Below, one piece after another: positions 1 through 9,273 of a DNA stretch of 46,274 nucleotides. The notes below the pieces were generated by a model. It searched no databases and was not told where the DNA came from. It worked only from the letters and a program-made list of their open reading frames with translations. The stretch spans positions 2,447 through 48,720 of the forward strand of contig OUQQ01000091.1 of NCBI GenBank assembly GCA_900404475.1, written 5' to 3'. Numbering within the stretch: position 1 is the first letter of the stretch; each line of letters starts with the position of its first letter. The DNA is from Spongospora subterranea (taxonomy: Eukaryota; Endomyxa; Phytomyxea; Plasmodiophorida; Plasmodiophoridae). Made by a program: the position numbers and the translations under genes.

Positions 1-530
1 AGGTAGCCCTTCAACACTCAAATGCCGACGAACGGCGGTCGATCCTTCGAAGCATTCACCAACAGTGTAAGATTGGTCTTTGTTCAATAATGTTCATCTG
101 TTTCAAAGGTGTTTTAGTAGGGCTACAAAGGCAAAACGATTCGATCGAATATTTGATCTTTATCGGGAACTGATAATTCCACGACCTTCAAATTCATGGA
201 TGTTTCCAGAACCGGTGGGTATGAATCTCACGCATTCACGACAAATAGGCCCGAGTTTCTATGTTGTGAACTTTGTCAATATTTTTACAAAGAATCGACA
301 ACAACGATACTGACCATTGGCAACAGAAATTTCGAATTATGAAGCTTCAGACATTCCCGAAAACCACATCAAGTAGGTTTTGTTGCCTGTGCGAATCTGC
401 TGCATGTTATGAACCAAGTTTAGTTTAGAAAACACGGACGAAGAACGGAAACTAGGGGCGAGGGACGGTGACTTTGTCTGTGATGTGATTAAAGAGTGTC
501 AACACGAAGACGGTATTCTATTTCAACAGA
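1..530. other. Left edge, no supported gene
   Basis: Only short open frames occur here, the longest 77 codons at 80-313 on the plus strand. None resembles a family I know and none has convincing exon boundaries. It may be decayed repeat DNA continuous with the retroelement fragments that follow. Confidence 0.4.
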
Positions 531-1060
531 TCAGCAACAATGGTTACATGGGGACTTTGTCAAGTTGGAGACCCCTCTTGTGATCGAACATGTGTCCCCC
601 GAGATTCTGGGTTTGTCAATCACAAACAAATTCAAAGCCCTGTTGTGATTGGCCCTGCTTTCTTTTTGTGTGGTCCTTTCCTCATCGAATCTCCCTTCAA
701 AGCCGGAGACGCAGGATTTCCATGGTGAAACAGGGTTTATGACCTTCGTGACTTCGAACGGCCCCAATAACTTGTGCTCTAATTTACTGCAAGGTCGCAG
801 GGTGTTGCGATATCACCTCGTCGCAACCATACATTATCGCCAACTACAAATCCGGGAATGTCCTTTCTGGGTCTTGACACGCTGGTTGCTAGATTCGCGG
901 GTACAATCTGATTTACTTGTTCGCTGTGCTGTAAGCGCTGCAACAATTCTTGCAGTAAGACTTGAATCTGCTGCTCTTGTTGATGGTACGATGCCTATAA
1001 TCGTTCGACGTTGTCCATTTCAGGATTTTGTAGTAGAGTAAATTTCCGATTACACTGTTA
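531..1060 (-). mobile_element. Truncated Ty3/gypsy-like retrotransposon fragment
   Basis: Read on the minus strand from about 1024, the sequence begins with a gag-like start (MDNVERL, interrupted by a stop) and a Gln-rich stretch ending EQVNQIVPA. Near 860 it switches to a segment resembling the C-terminal part of a gypsy integrase: GDNVWLRRGDIAT, then GPFEVTKVINPVS in another frame. The middle of a normal element (protease, reverse transcriptase, RNase H, integrase core) is absent, and stops and frame changes are frequent, so this is a dead, internally deleted copy. Assignment rests on motif resemblance to the usual GDxVWL...GPFxV integrase tail. No intact LTR or target-site duplication could be delimited. 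Confidence 0.55.
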
Positions 1061-1400
1061 TAATACACCTGATGTCTCCGTCTTTCCTGTTTTCGTCTGT
1101 TCGTCCCCGGTCGTTATCCTATCCCGTCAGTTACCACCCTATCCTGTTCCAGTTTAGTTCCTAAAACAGTGTAATCGGAGATTTACTCTACTCAAGATCC
1201 TTACCCTAATTCACTATCACTTCCATAATTCACTATGGACAACGTCGAACGATTATAGGCGTCGTACCATCAACAACAACAGCAGATTTAAGTGTTCCTG
1301 CAGCAACAGCAAGAATTCTTGCAACGCGCACAGCAGAGCGAACAAGTAAATCAGATTGTACCCGCGATTCAGACAACTAACATGTCAAGACCCCGACTGG
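880..1400. repeat. Large imperfect inverted repeat (two elements head to head)
   Basis: The reverse complement of about 885-1059 matches about 1165-1400. The tightest part is 28 bp, 1032-1059 against 1165-1192, with a single mismatch (core AACAGTGTAATCGGA). A second long match pairs the Gln-rich gag-like stretch at 890-1024 with 1232-1375. The right arm carries about 35 extra bases just before its ATG. The arms flank about 105 bp of unrelated spacer. This looks like two copies of one retroelement inserted in opposite orientation, or a fold-back rearrangement. Confidence 0.8.
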
Positions 1401-1760
1401 CTACGTTAGAGAAGATGGAGATCGGAGGGTTTCCGGGCCTTCATGAACCAGATTAATTTGATTGTAAAACCTTCCGACAAATGGGTCATGGTCTGATGCG
1501 GATCGAGTGGGATATCTAATTCAGTCTAATGAAACGACCTGCGCTTCATTGGGCATCACCGTTGGTGGATTTCTAGAACCAATCAGTTCTGGACTGGGGA
1601 CTGTTCAAGGAGAAATTTCACTTGGCACAACGACATTGATACGCCTACGTAATATGCTTCCGATTGGGAGTGTTCAGGATACGTCAACATTCACTTCGGC
1701 GATCAGTCACGATTGAGTTGTAATACGGGATTCATGGACTGATAACCCCACACGTTTGAT
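1165..1760 (+). mobile_element. Decayed gag region of a Ty3/gypsy-like element
   Basis: This is the partner of the minus-strand fragment. From an ATG near 1232 it reads MDNVERL, a stop, a Gln-rich coiled stretch (QQQQEFLQRAQQSEQV), then METHIONINE-rich gag-like text in shifting frames: a segment like KMEIGGFPGLHE, PALHWA, and RLRNMLPIGSVQD followed by FTSAISHD near 1640-1710. The last resembles the LRxLxQxGSVxDYxxEF motif of gypsy gag proteins. Several stops and frameshifts make it non-functional. The downstream limit is uncertain. Confidence 0.5.
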
Positions 1761-2915
1761 AATAATTAAAACTGACTCCTAAAGTACCAACGCAAGTGCG
1801 ACGAGGGTCTGCTCCATTATAGATAGACAAACGAATTCAGCACAACTAAACCTGGGCGACGCCACAACTAGAACTGATGTTCGCGAGCCCGATTTTTCTG
1901 AACTCTGTGTACAGCATTTGGCCATGACTTATACTTCGGACATTGAGTTTTTCAGTTTGCGCTCCAATATCGTATTCCTTCAACCATTGCACTTTACAAT
2001 CGCACAGCCATTACCGAAATGGCCACGGTGACCCAAAGCCCAAGCTAGCTGAATCTATGTCTCTCGTTGCGAGAAATTAACATTTTTGCGAGTTTTCATG
2101 CATTTGGCGATGGATTTGTCGGTAAATTCGCCGATTGCTCAACAGACTGCGGTTGCGAGTCGGTCGCAACAGTTCGGCTGAATACGGGATCATCTGTACA
2201 AAGTTACGGCATGCTGTTTGAAATTGATACAGCTGAACACGATTTCGTGAACAATGAAAGCAAACCTTTGCTGCGCCACTCTTTCTTCTTGCATAAATTC
2301 ATCAGTTTTGAGACGGTAGAAGTTGCACTGTGTCGATATGCTTAGGGAACCTTGGGCGATTCATTAAACACGGTGGTCACTGATCATGGACTACTGGACA
2401 ATGTCTCTGCTGAACTGTGTCCGGCACCAATTCTGAACTGCAGTGTTTAGGTACGTGCATATGAACTCCTGTCCCTGTTGACGGAAATAAACTAAAGAGC
2501 GTCGCGCCCATTGCTCGACAATGATCGACTCCTTGGACCGTACAGGCAGGAAATTGTATATCAGCTCGTAAGAGAATTGTTGCGCTGAACTGAATGTATT
2601 AGAGACGAACAGCGAAAACAGGTTTGAATATTTCCGATTTAGATAACATCTCCATTAACGTTGAACAGATTCTGAAAGAAATGTGAACCTGGGAAGTAGA
2701 GGTCATTTTGAGTGGAAACGGCCTCAGACCTGACTATGTTGTGAGCCATCTCGGACCGGTCTATAATGGCAATGTGTATCAATCAACAACACTGTGATGT
2801 AATCTGGCAGACCTGGGTCCTCCGGAACCCGTCGCAAATGTTTTTGCGGTCGAGACCGAGTTGATGTCGAGTTTCCATCGAATTCCTTCGATTTTAAACT
2901 AAACGGTTTGCAACA
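1761..2915. other. Probable decayed repeat DNA, no supported gene
   Basis: No open frame longer than 92 codons (2067-2345, plus) and no recognisable domain. It follows the gag-like segment directly and may be the eroded remainder of that element, but no protease, reverse transcriptase or integrase core motif could be read. Confidence 0.35.
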
Positions 2916-3335
2916 ATGGATTTGCCATCTGGATTATTTGAAGGTGACCGAACTGAATCCGAGGATTTCCTCGACTGTGTTTTGTTTCAGATCGATTATC
3001 CGCAGGAGTCCGTGATTCCGTGGCGTCCTGTGGGTGACACCACCACTATACTTCCATCAGACAGGGACGAGTTGGTTCGGCGAACACCGCCGCTTCTCTA
3101 CTTAGGGCGGCCTGCATTAGGTCCATTTAAACGAATTCACATTCGTTTAGAAAACGAAATTGTGTCAACAATTGTGTTGGCCGATCTCTACGATAGCCCA
3201 AAACCAAATGCGGAGCGCCGATTACGACATGTGGCCCAAACAAACACAGGGACATGCAATACGATATTGGAGGCACTGCGAAATATGGTTCCTGTTCCAA
3301 GTTCACCTGTACCTCAAGAGGTGGTAAAAAACTGA
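2916..3335 (+). CDS. Hypothetical protein, 139 aa, unidentified
   Basis: An ATG-initiated open frame whose start reads MDLPSGLFEGDRTESEDFLD. It is polar and moderately acidic, with no membrane segment, signal peptide or cysteine pattern. A central stretch LGRPALGPFKRIHIRLENEI looks like ordinary coding sequence and not low-complexity DNA. I do not recognise the family. It could be a single-exon gene, the first exon of a gene continuing into the acidic ORF at 3520, or the surviving ORF of a repeat element. Stops lie in the same frame at both ends. Confidence 0.35.
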   Translation: MDLPSGLFEGDRTESEDFLDCVLFQIDYPQESVIPWRPVGDTTTILPSDRDELVRRTPPLLYLGRPALGPFKRIHIRLENEIVSTIVLADLYDSPKPNAERRLRHVAQTNTGTCNTILEALRNMVPVPSSPVPQEVVKN

Positions 3336-3519
3336 TTGTTCTATTGCAATCTCGATATGCAATGTTCGCACGAATCGAGGGAGACTTGTTACGGCAAACC
3401 TATTTGTAGAAGTTTTCCTTTTTCAGAACGCAATGAATACTCTGGGATTGTCTCTGATATGGTCTGTAGGGTGAAGTGTTTTATCCAGGTGAATGGTGTA
3501 GATCGATATTTGAATTAGG

Positions 3520-4011
3520 GTGAGGCAGTTGGCCACACGTAAACCAGGAAAGCCTGCTGTATTGAGTCTTGATTGGATAAATAGGCAGCAGTTAGGGACA
3601 CCAGATTGGTTTCCATTGAGCGAGAAGGCAGAAGAGAGCGATTTGACTCATGTTGAATCCACGGCAACTACACAAGATTGTGATCGAGACCTTGTCCAAG
3701 ACGATCAGGAACAAGAACAGAGCGATCAGGAAGAGGAGCAGGGCTTCATAACCCCTGAATGGGGCAAATGGAGCCCTCTGAACGTAGAGCATCTGTTCGA
3801 CGAACCTCCAAGTCCTCGTTGGTGTTGCAACGGTCCACCAAGAGAAGAGGACCGAGGCATTTTTATTCCATACGGGGTCAGGGACCCCGAAGAACGCAGC
3901 GATTGGAGCCCTCGTTGTTTCTTGTGGAGCCCGCTCGACAACGATACAGATGGCCTCGACGACGATAAAGATGGCAACGGAGACAATCAAGACGAACAAC
4001 CGAAAACATAA
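3520..4011 (+). CDS. Hypothetical acidic protein or exon, 163 aa
   Basis: An open frame with strongly acidic patches: DDQEQEQSDQEEEQ in the middle and DNDTDGLDDDKDGNGDN at the C-terminus, separated by a Trp/Pro-rich region with repeated WSP motifs (KWSPL, DWSPR, LWSPL). The three WSP units suggest a short degenerate internal repeat. I cannot assign a family. The frame may begin upstream by splicing from the 2916 ORF; 3336-3518 between them shows no clear coding. A long minus-strand open frame overlaps it (3592-4272) and looks like a shadow. Confidence 0.35.
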   Translation: MRQLATRKPGKPAVLSLDWINRQQLGTPDWFPLSEKAEESDLTHVESTATTQDCDRDLVQDDQEQEQSDQEEEQGFITPEWGKWSPLNVEHLFDEPPSPRWCCNGPPREEDRGIFIPYGVRDPEERSDWSPRCFLWSPLDNDTDGLDDDKDGNGDNQDEQPKT

Positions 4012-4305
4012 AAAACTCAACGAGTTCATGAAATTGAGGGTTAACAGTTTTGAATTGAACCTGCTATTTGTACATATCAAACTTCTACATCGTCTGGTTT
4101 GTTCGTCCAAAGAATTTGAACAGCGCCGAGACAGAAATGAACAAGATGCTAGATTCGCGAAAATGTCGTTGGATTGTGAAAAGCCATGCGGCCTGCCCTT
4201 TCTACGTATAACAAGTCTTATTTTTTTTTCAATGTAGCAGCAAAAAGAACCCTCTGAAAACTCTTCGACCATAAGGTTTCAAAGCAACTGAGCGATCGAT
4301 TCACG

Positions 4306-4425
4306 ATGTCAGAACAGTCCGAGGTTAGCGCAACGCGTAATTTAACCAAGGTAGAGCGTGATGCAGTTCTATTAGAAGGAGATTGTGGAAACTATTTGAT
4401 AAAGGAAAACCTGGCAATGGCGTAA
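4306..4425 (+). CDS. Small hypothetical ORF, 39 aa
   Basis: A short ATG-started frame beginning MSEQSEVSATRNLTKVERD and ending ENLAMA, with amphipathic, charged composition. It may be the first exon of a small gene or a remnant. It lies in the convergent gap before the 3' end of the NCLX gene and nothing downstream in this orientation extends it. Confidence 0.2.
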   Translation: MSEQSEVSATRNLTKVERDAVLLEGDCGNYLIKENLAMA

Positions 4426-4670
4426 AACCCACAAATTGCTAGAAAATTTGCTGTTTTTCCCACGTAAACGGAGTCTGTAGCTAAACGAAATTTCAACCAA
4501 GGAAAGGTAGCTGCTGATGTGAGCCCAGAAAAAAAAATGGAGTTCCTGCACTGTGTTTTCGCCAAAATCAAAACCAATTTCACGAAAGCCGCTTGGATTT
4601 GAGGGAGTATAATTTATTGATGATACAGTTTGAGAAAAAGCCTTTGGCTGGCACAGTACCTGGACCTGCA

Positions 4671-7600
4671 TTAGATGAAAGCAATCGAAACAGCAACGAA
4701 GACGACGTAGAATAGAATAAGAATGATCCCGAATGCTGACGGCGGACGGAAACGATAAGCGATAAACCCAAACGCGTTGGTAAACAGGCTTAAAATGAGG
4801 AATGACCAACCCAGAGCTATATGCGGTGTAGTCGAGAATGTCACTGGCGACGGGTACGTCGATGAACACGCAACAGCAAAGGATAATCCTAGGCCCAATA
4901 ATCCCTATATAGAAACTAAGAGACAATAGACAAACAATTATCAATTTCAGAGAAAGAATTCAAATAGCAAATGTTGGAAGTCATGGAAAAATGGTAAGAG
5001 CACGATTACCCTCTAATAGTTGCGAAACGAAAACAAATTAATGTTATGGAACTTGGAAACTATATTTAAAAAAAACGGACATTCATGATGGGTGCACCGA
5101 AACATGCAGCGATCGCCAAAGCTGATCCAGACGGTGACCGGGCGACAGACGAATTTGTAACCAAATCGGAGACAGAATTTGCAAAGGCAAAAGCCGTAAC
5201 GCCCAAAGCAGAAACCGATACGTTGACGATTGCGCCCAATGCCTGAATAGCCGACACCAACTCGGATGCAAGTAACGATATCCATGCCATGGACGTGACA
5301 AAACCGATCAGCGACAAAGACCACAATGGGAGCGGCCTGGATTGCAAAGGAAATATACGCCATGCCAAAACCGCCAAAGTCGCACCAATAGGAATCGTGA
5401 ACAGAGCAGCACTCAGAGTGCTCGTGAAAGCGAGAACAATGAGGGGTAATGCAAAGAAAGGCATCACGCAAAGCCGACTGCGTTCCGATTGTGTAAACTC
5501 CCCGGTCGCCACAGGTATCGTAATGCGCCTAACAATCAAAATCGGGGCACGTTAATGACCAAAACCGTTTGAACGCCAATTACTCGTCAAAGTTATATAC
5601 AATGTGCACAATCTGGAAAAACCGAACACAAGTTTGACGTGATCCAAAGTGGTGGCAAGATAACGAACTAAACTTAGTGGTGGCAAAACGACGAACTAAA
5701 CGTAAACCAGAGTGGATGATTGCGAAGAATGAGCAGAAAAACGACCACCGACTGACCGAAGCCAAGTGTAGGGTGTTACGGCCAAGTTCCAACCCTCCTG
5801 TGCAGAGCGGAAGAAACAGGCGAAAATCTGGCCAGACTCATACAGCGAATCTTCGCGAGAGGAACTTTCGCTGTCATCGAAAACAGAATCTCCAAAATCA
5901 TTACGATGGTCGGGACCGAAATCATACAGCGGCAGCGGCTGTGCTCCACCTGGGATCGGGGCGAACAGCTCTATACGAACTTGCTTAGGGCACCCAAATT
6001 CCTACAAATTAGTCTATGATTATATATTTGTTAGGATCGTAATTTCGCGAAACAAGGATGCACTATGCCATTCGCATGCAGCGTTAGACATTTGCTACAA
6101 AATTATAGGAGTATTCCGGATTCTGATACACAAAATGCGGAACGTTTGATCATTAAAAAAAATGAAGGTAAAGTAAACCATTAAGTTGACGTCAAACAAA
6201 ACAAAGAAACGACTGTACCGTAATACTTAATTGGCAATTGAACAGTAATGAGATACAGGGAGGCGCTAATGAGCTGTGAAAGACAAACTATATTGCGAGC
6301 AAAAGCCTTACCGATGACTGAACGAGCCGCTGAGGTTGTTCATCAGTCAAGAGAGAATAAGTAAGACCATCATCGAGCCCAGAGAGCGAAAGGACCTGAA
6401 GCATAATCGGTGCATTATCGAGAAAACACCAACCACATTTAATCAAGAGGCACCAAGAAACCAGAACAAATGACCAATTTGAGACGGCAATATCGATATC
6501 CGGGAGGTCAATCCAAACTTTTTTTACGAAAAGTGATTTTTTCTAAAAAAATAACTTTGTAGTGGAGAGGCATTTTGTGTGAAGCCTAACCCGAACCGGA
6601 ATCGATCTGGGCGTTAAAAAGTATGTGGAAACGATAGCAGCGGCGTACAGGAAATAGAGAAGAAGGAAAGCACTCGCCTGCCACATGTACACCTTGCCTG
6701 ATTGGCAAATCATCACTATCAATGCCTACGAAGCCAAACATGTTAAACAATGCAAGATACACACTCAAGGACAAATCACAAAAAAATGCATAACGAATCA
6801 ACCAACAACATACTACTCATTTGCTTCAAAAATAAATAAATGCAGAGTGCTAATTGTGGGAAACAACGAGTGTTGACCATATGCATAAATGGTGTATGGA
6901 TTATTTGACGTCATACCGTTGCGATTAAGTAGACGGCGATGTCACGGATGAGCCAGACGCCGTGTTCGACCTTTGCTGGAGACGCGCAAATTACGAATCC
7001 TATTATATGTATAAACATTCGCGCGTTGCTACGTAATTCAAAATTCTAAGTCGAAACACCGTGTTTCAATCTCGAAATTCGGTATTCAACAAAGCCGGAA
7101 GAATCACGTTGCTGAAAATTAAGACTAACGTCAATCCACTAACGTAATTTCTCGACGTCAAACATATTTGGAATATGAGTTATTTGCTGGGTTACCGAGA
7201 CACAGGGTAGTTACACAGACACCGCCACCGATAATTGCCGATAGCACGAATGGGATATCCGAGGTGCGAACACCAGCCACCGCCGTAAATACCTAATGGA
7301 AAGACAGATACGATATGACCCCCAGCTCCATCACAGTGGGTTAATCAATATCTCTCACTCACATCGGTGGCGCTATTACCGAACGCTAAGAGAGTAACAC
7401 CGGCAACGCTGGGAGGCAATTTTAAGAAGCCCGACAGGCTCTTCAAGATTGGTACCTGAACGTTCACCATACCCCATTACCATGATGAATGGCACTGATA
7501 TGCTCCTGATTACTCACAAAATAATGCTGGACGGTATCCGACAGCAGGATGAGCAGGACGATGGTAACGAACAACACCAAAGGTAACGTGACCATGTGAC

Positions 7601-7823
7601 CAAACCATCCTGGTGTACAGTAACGCAATGCGTAGTAATTAATACCATAGATTTGGTCGACACAGAAACGTTGACTATATTGACATTGGGTAAGTCCCAA
7701 ATCCGCCGCATTGCGATCGATAAATTCACAGCGATACTGATCCATGTTACTGTCGTCGGCAAATGTCAAACTAAACAATATACATGCAATGATGTTGGCT
7801 ACGTGGCGCCATTTTGATGTCAT
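4671..7823 (-). CDS. NCLX: Mitochondrial-type Na+/Ca2+ exchanger (NCLX family), 9 exons
   Basis: A CaCA-superfamily antiporter that in characterised members exchanges calcium for sodium or lithium across the mitochondrial inner membrane. Exons, transcript order: 7823-7518, 7455-7363, 7292-7196, 6999-6917, 6725-6591, 6395-6312, 6001-5757, 5528-5081, 4904-4671. All junctions keep frame and give 574 aa, close to human NCLX (584). The N-terminus has a hydrophobic signal (NIIACILFSLTFA) and a Cys-containing lumenal segment. Alpha-1 repeat: GVTLLAFGNSATDVFTAVAG. Alpha-2: ALGVTAFAFANSVSDLVTN, then GSALAIAACFGAPIMN. The acidic loop in exons 6-7 is the regulatory cytosolic loop. The alpha-2 motif has Ala where Gly is usual (GNS to ANS). 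The last intron has an unusual GTCCGT donor. Introns of 62-310 nt. Confidence 0.88.
5648..5703. repeat. Two-copy direct repeat in an NCLX intron
   Basis: Two adjacent, slightly diverged copies of a roughly 27-bp unit (core AACGAACTAAAC following GTGGTGGCAA) lie inside the intron between the seventh and eighth NCLX exons. Probably a simple local duplication. Confidence 0.5.
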
Positions 7824-9273
7824 GAGCTAAGCCGTAATGGCGAGGAATTCCTAAGCAATCATACCAGTATCAGTGTCAAAATGCCAACTCCGCAGTGCAT
7901 TTGAATTATATCGGGTACGGTTCACTGAACTATGAGACATTGCACTCATTACCGCAGGCAATTGAAACATTTTTCAAACTGCTGATTCGATGGCCGATCG
8001 TGACCATTGCTTTAAATTGTTGATTTCACGTTTCGAATAAACTGGGTACTGTACTCATTCAAGTTCAAGAAACACCGCCTGTGAGCGTCTCCAATGATGC
8101 CTGATCATCAAAGTTCAAGAAATTGGCGTGTTCTAGTCCATTAATCAGGTGATTTATTAGATTGAAACACCATTTATCAAAGGCTTCCGCGGCGCTAGTG
8201 AGTGGACAAAGTATTGTAAGCGGCAGCGGCATGGCAGGGCGGCATATTGCCTCGTCAACGAAACGGAATGAGGAAATAAAAAGAGTTGCTTGAAAATCGT
8301 CACGAACGGTGACAAATGAAAGGTACTGCTTGAAGGATCGGCACGAAGGCTTGTCCATGACATTAAGGGTGTTGTTTGCAAGATCGGCATGAAAGGCTTG
8401 TCATGACATCAAGGGTGTTGTTTGCAAGATCGGCATGAAAGGCTTGTCATGACATCAAGGGTGTTGTTTGCAAGATCGGCATGAAAGGCTTGTCATGACA
8501 TCAAGGGTGTTGTTTGCAAGATCGGCATGAAAGGCTTGCACATGACATTAAGGGTGTTGCTCGCAAGATCGGCACGAAAGGCTTGCCCATGAATGAAGGG
8601 TGTTGTTTGAAGGATCGGCACGAAAGGCTTGTCCATGAAGTGAGCGATGTGGCTTGAGGATCGGCACAAGAGGCTCGTCTTACTGGCGAGGCTTGGGGTA
8701 CAGCAGGTTTAACGTCGAGGAAAAACTTTCACCAGTCGGACCACCAATTTGCCTAAGGCTTCCTCCATGAAAACTTTTTTCTTCCCAGTTCCATTTGTTC
8801 AGTGCCGCTATCTTTCTGAGAGCAACGTCAATCGAGTCATTGCTGACAGCAGCAGCAAATGGGAATTCAACAGCCTTGGAAGCACCATTGTGTCACGGTG
8901 TTTGGCATAGACTTTTGGTGGCAAACGTTGGATATAGGGCTTTCGTCTCTGTCAACTAAAAACTACTGTGCAATCAAGAAACCTTTGTTAAGTAAATAAT
9001 AATATGCCTACCTACGAAATGAACTATCTTCCCTGTAGTTCAATCATAATTATATTAAGAGTTTTGAATGAGAACTTCATCATTATCTTTGAGCCTGGGC
9101 AAGCAATTCGTAAGAACTACGTCGATATGTTCAAGTGAGCTTTCGCAAACGGACAGATGTGCTACTCACGAACGATATGCGTTTGATATATCGGTTTAAT
9201 TTCCATTTAGTGACAATCCAGGGTCAACCCAATGTTCGCTCAACTATCCGAGTCCAATTACCAGTTTTGAAAC
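7824..9273. other. Divergent intergenic region between NCLX and UFD2
   Basis: About 1.45 kb between the starts of two divergently transcribed genes, so it should hold both promoters. The middle carries the minisatellite described separately. Minus-strand open frames at 8065-8390 run into the repeats and show no domain. No TATA-like or other site could be assigned with confidence. Confidence 0.5.
8318..8665. repeat. 46/47-bp minisatellite, about seven copies
   Basis: Tandem units containing GCAAGATCGGCATGAAAGGC followed by TTGTCATGACATCAAGGGTG and TTGTTT. The central copies (about 8375-8535) are near identical with a 46-bp period; outer copies are more diverged, with a 47-bp variant (GTCCATGACATTAAGG) and shortened units near 8590 and 8640. 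Each inner unit includes the palindrome GTCATGAC. Homogeneous centre with eroded edges is typical of recent unequal crossing-over. There are no spacers, so it is not a CRISPR array. Confidence 0.9.

Noticed and set aside
3592..4272. Minus-strand 226-codon open frame
   Set aside because: It is antisense to the acidic plus-strand ORF, begins in non-coding sequence and is very rich in Phe, Ile, Leu and Cys, as expected when Asp/Glu/Gln-rich coding DNA is read backwards.
8318..8665. Tandem array considered as a CRISPR
   Set aside because: Units abut without unique spacers and the context is eukaryotic; it is a minisatellite.
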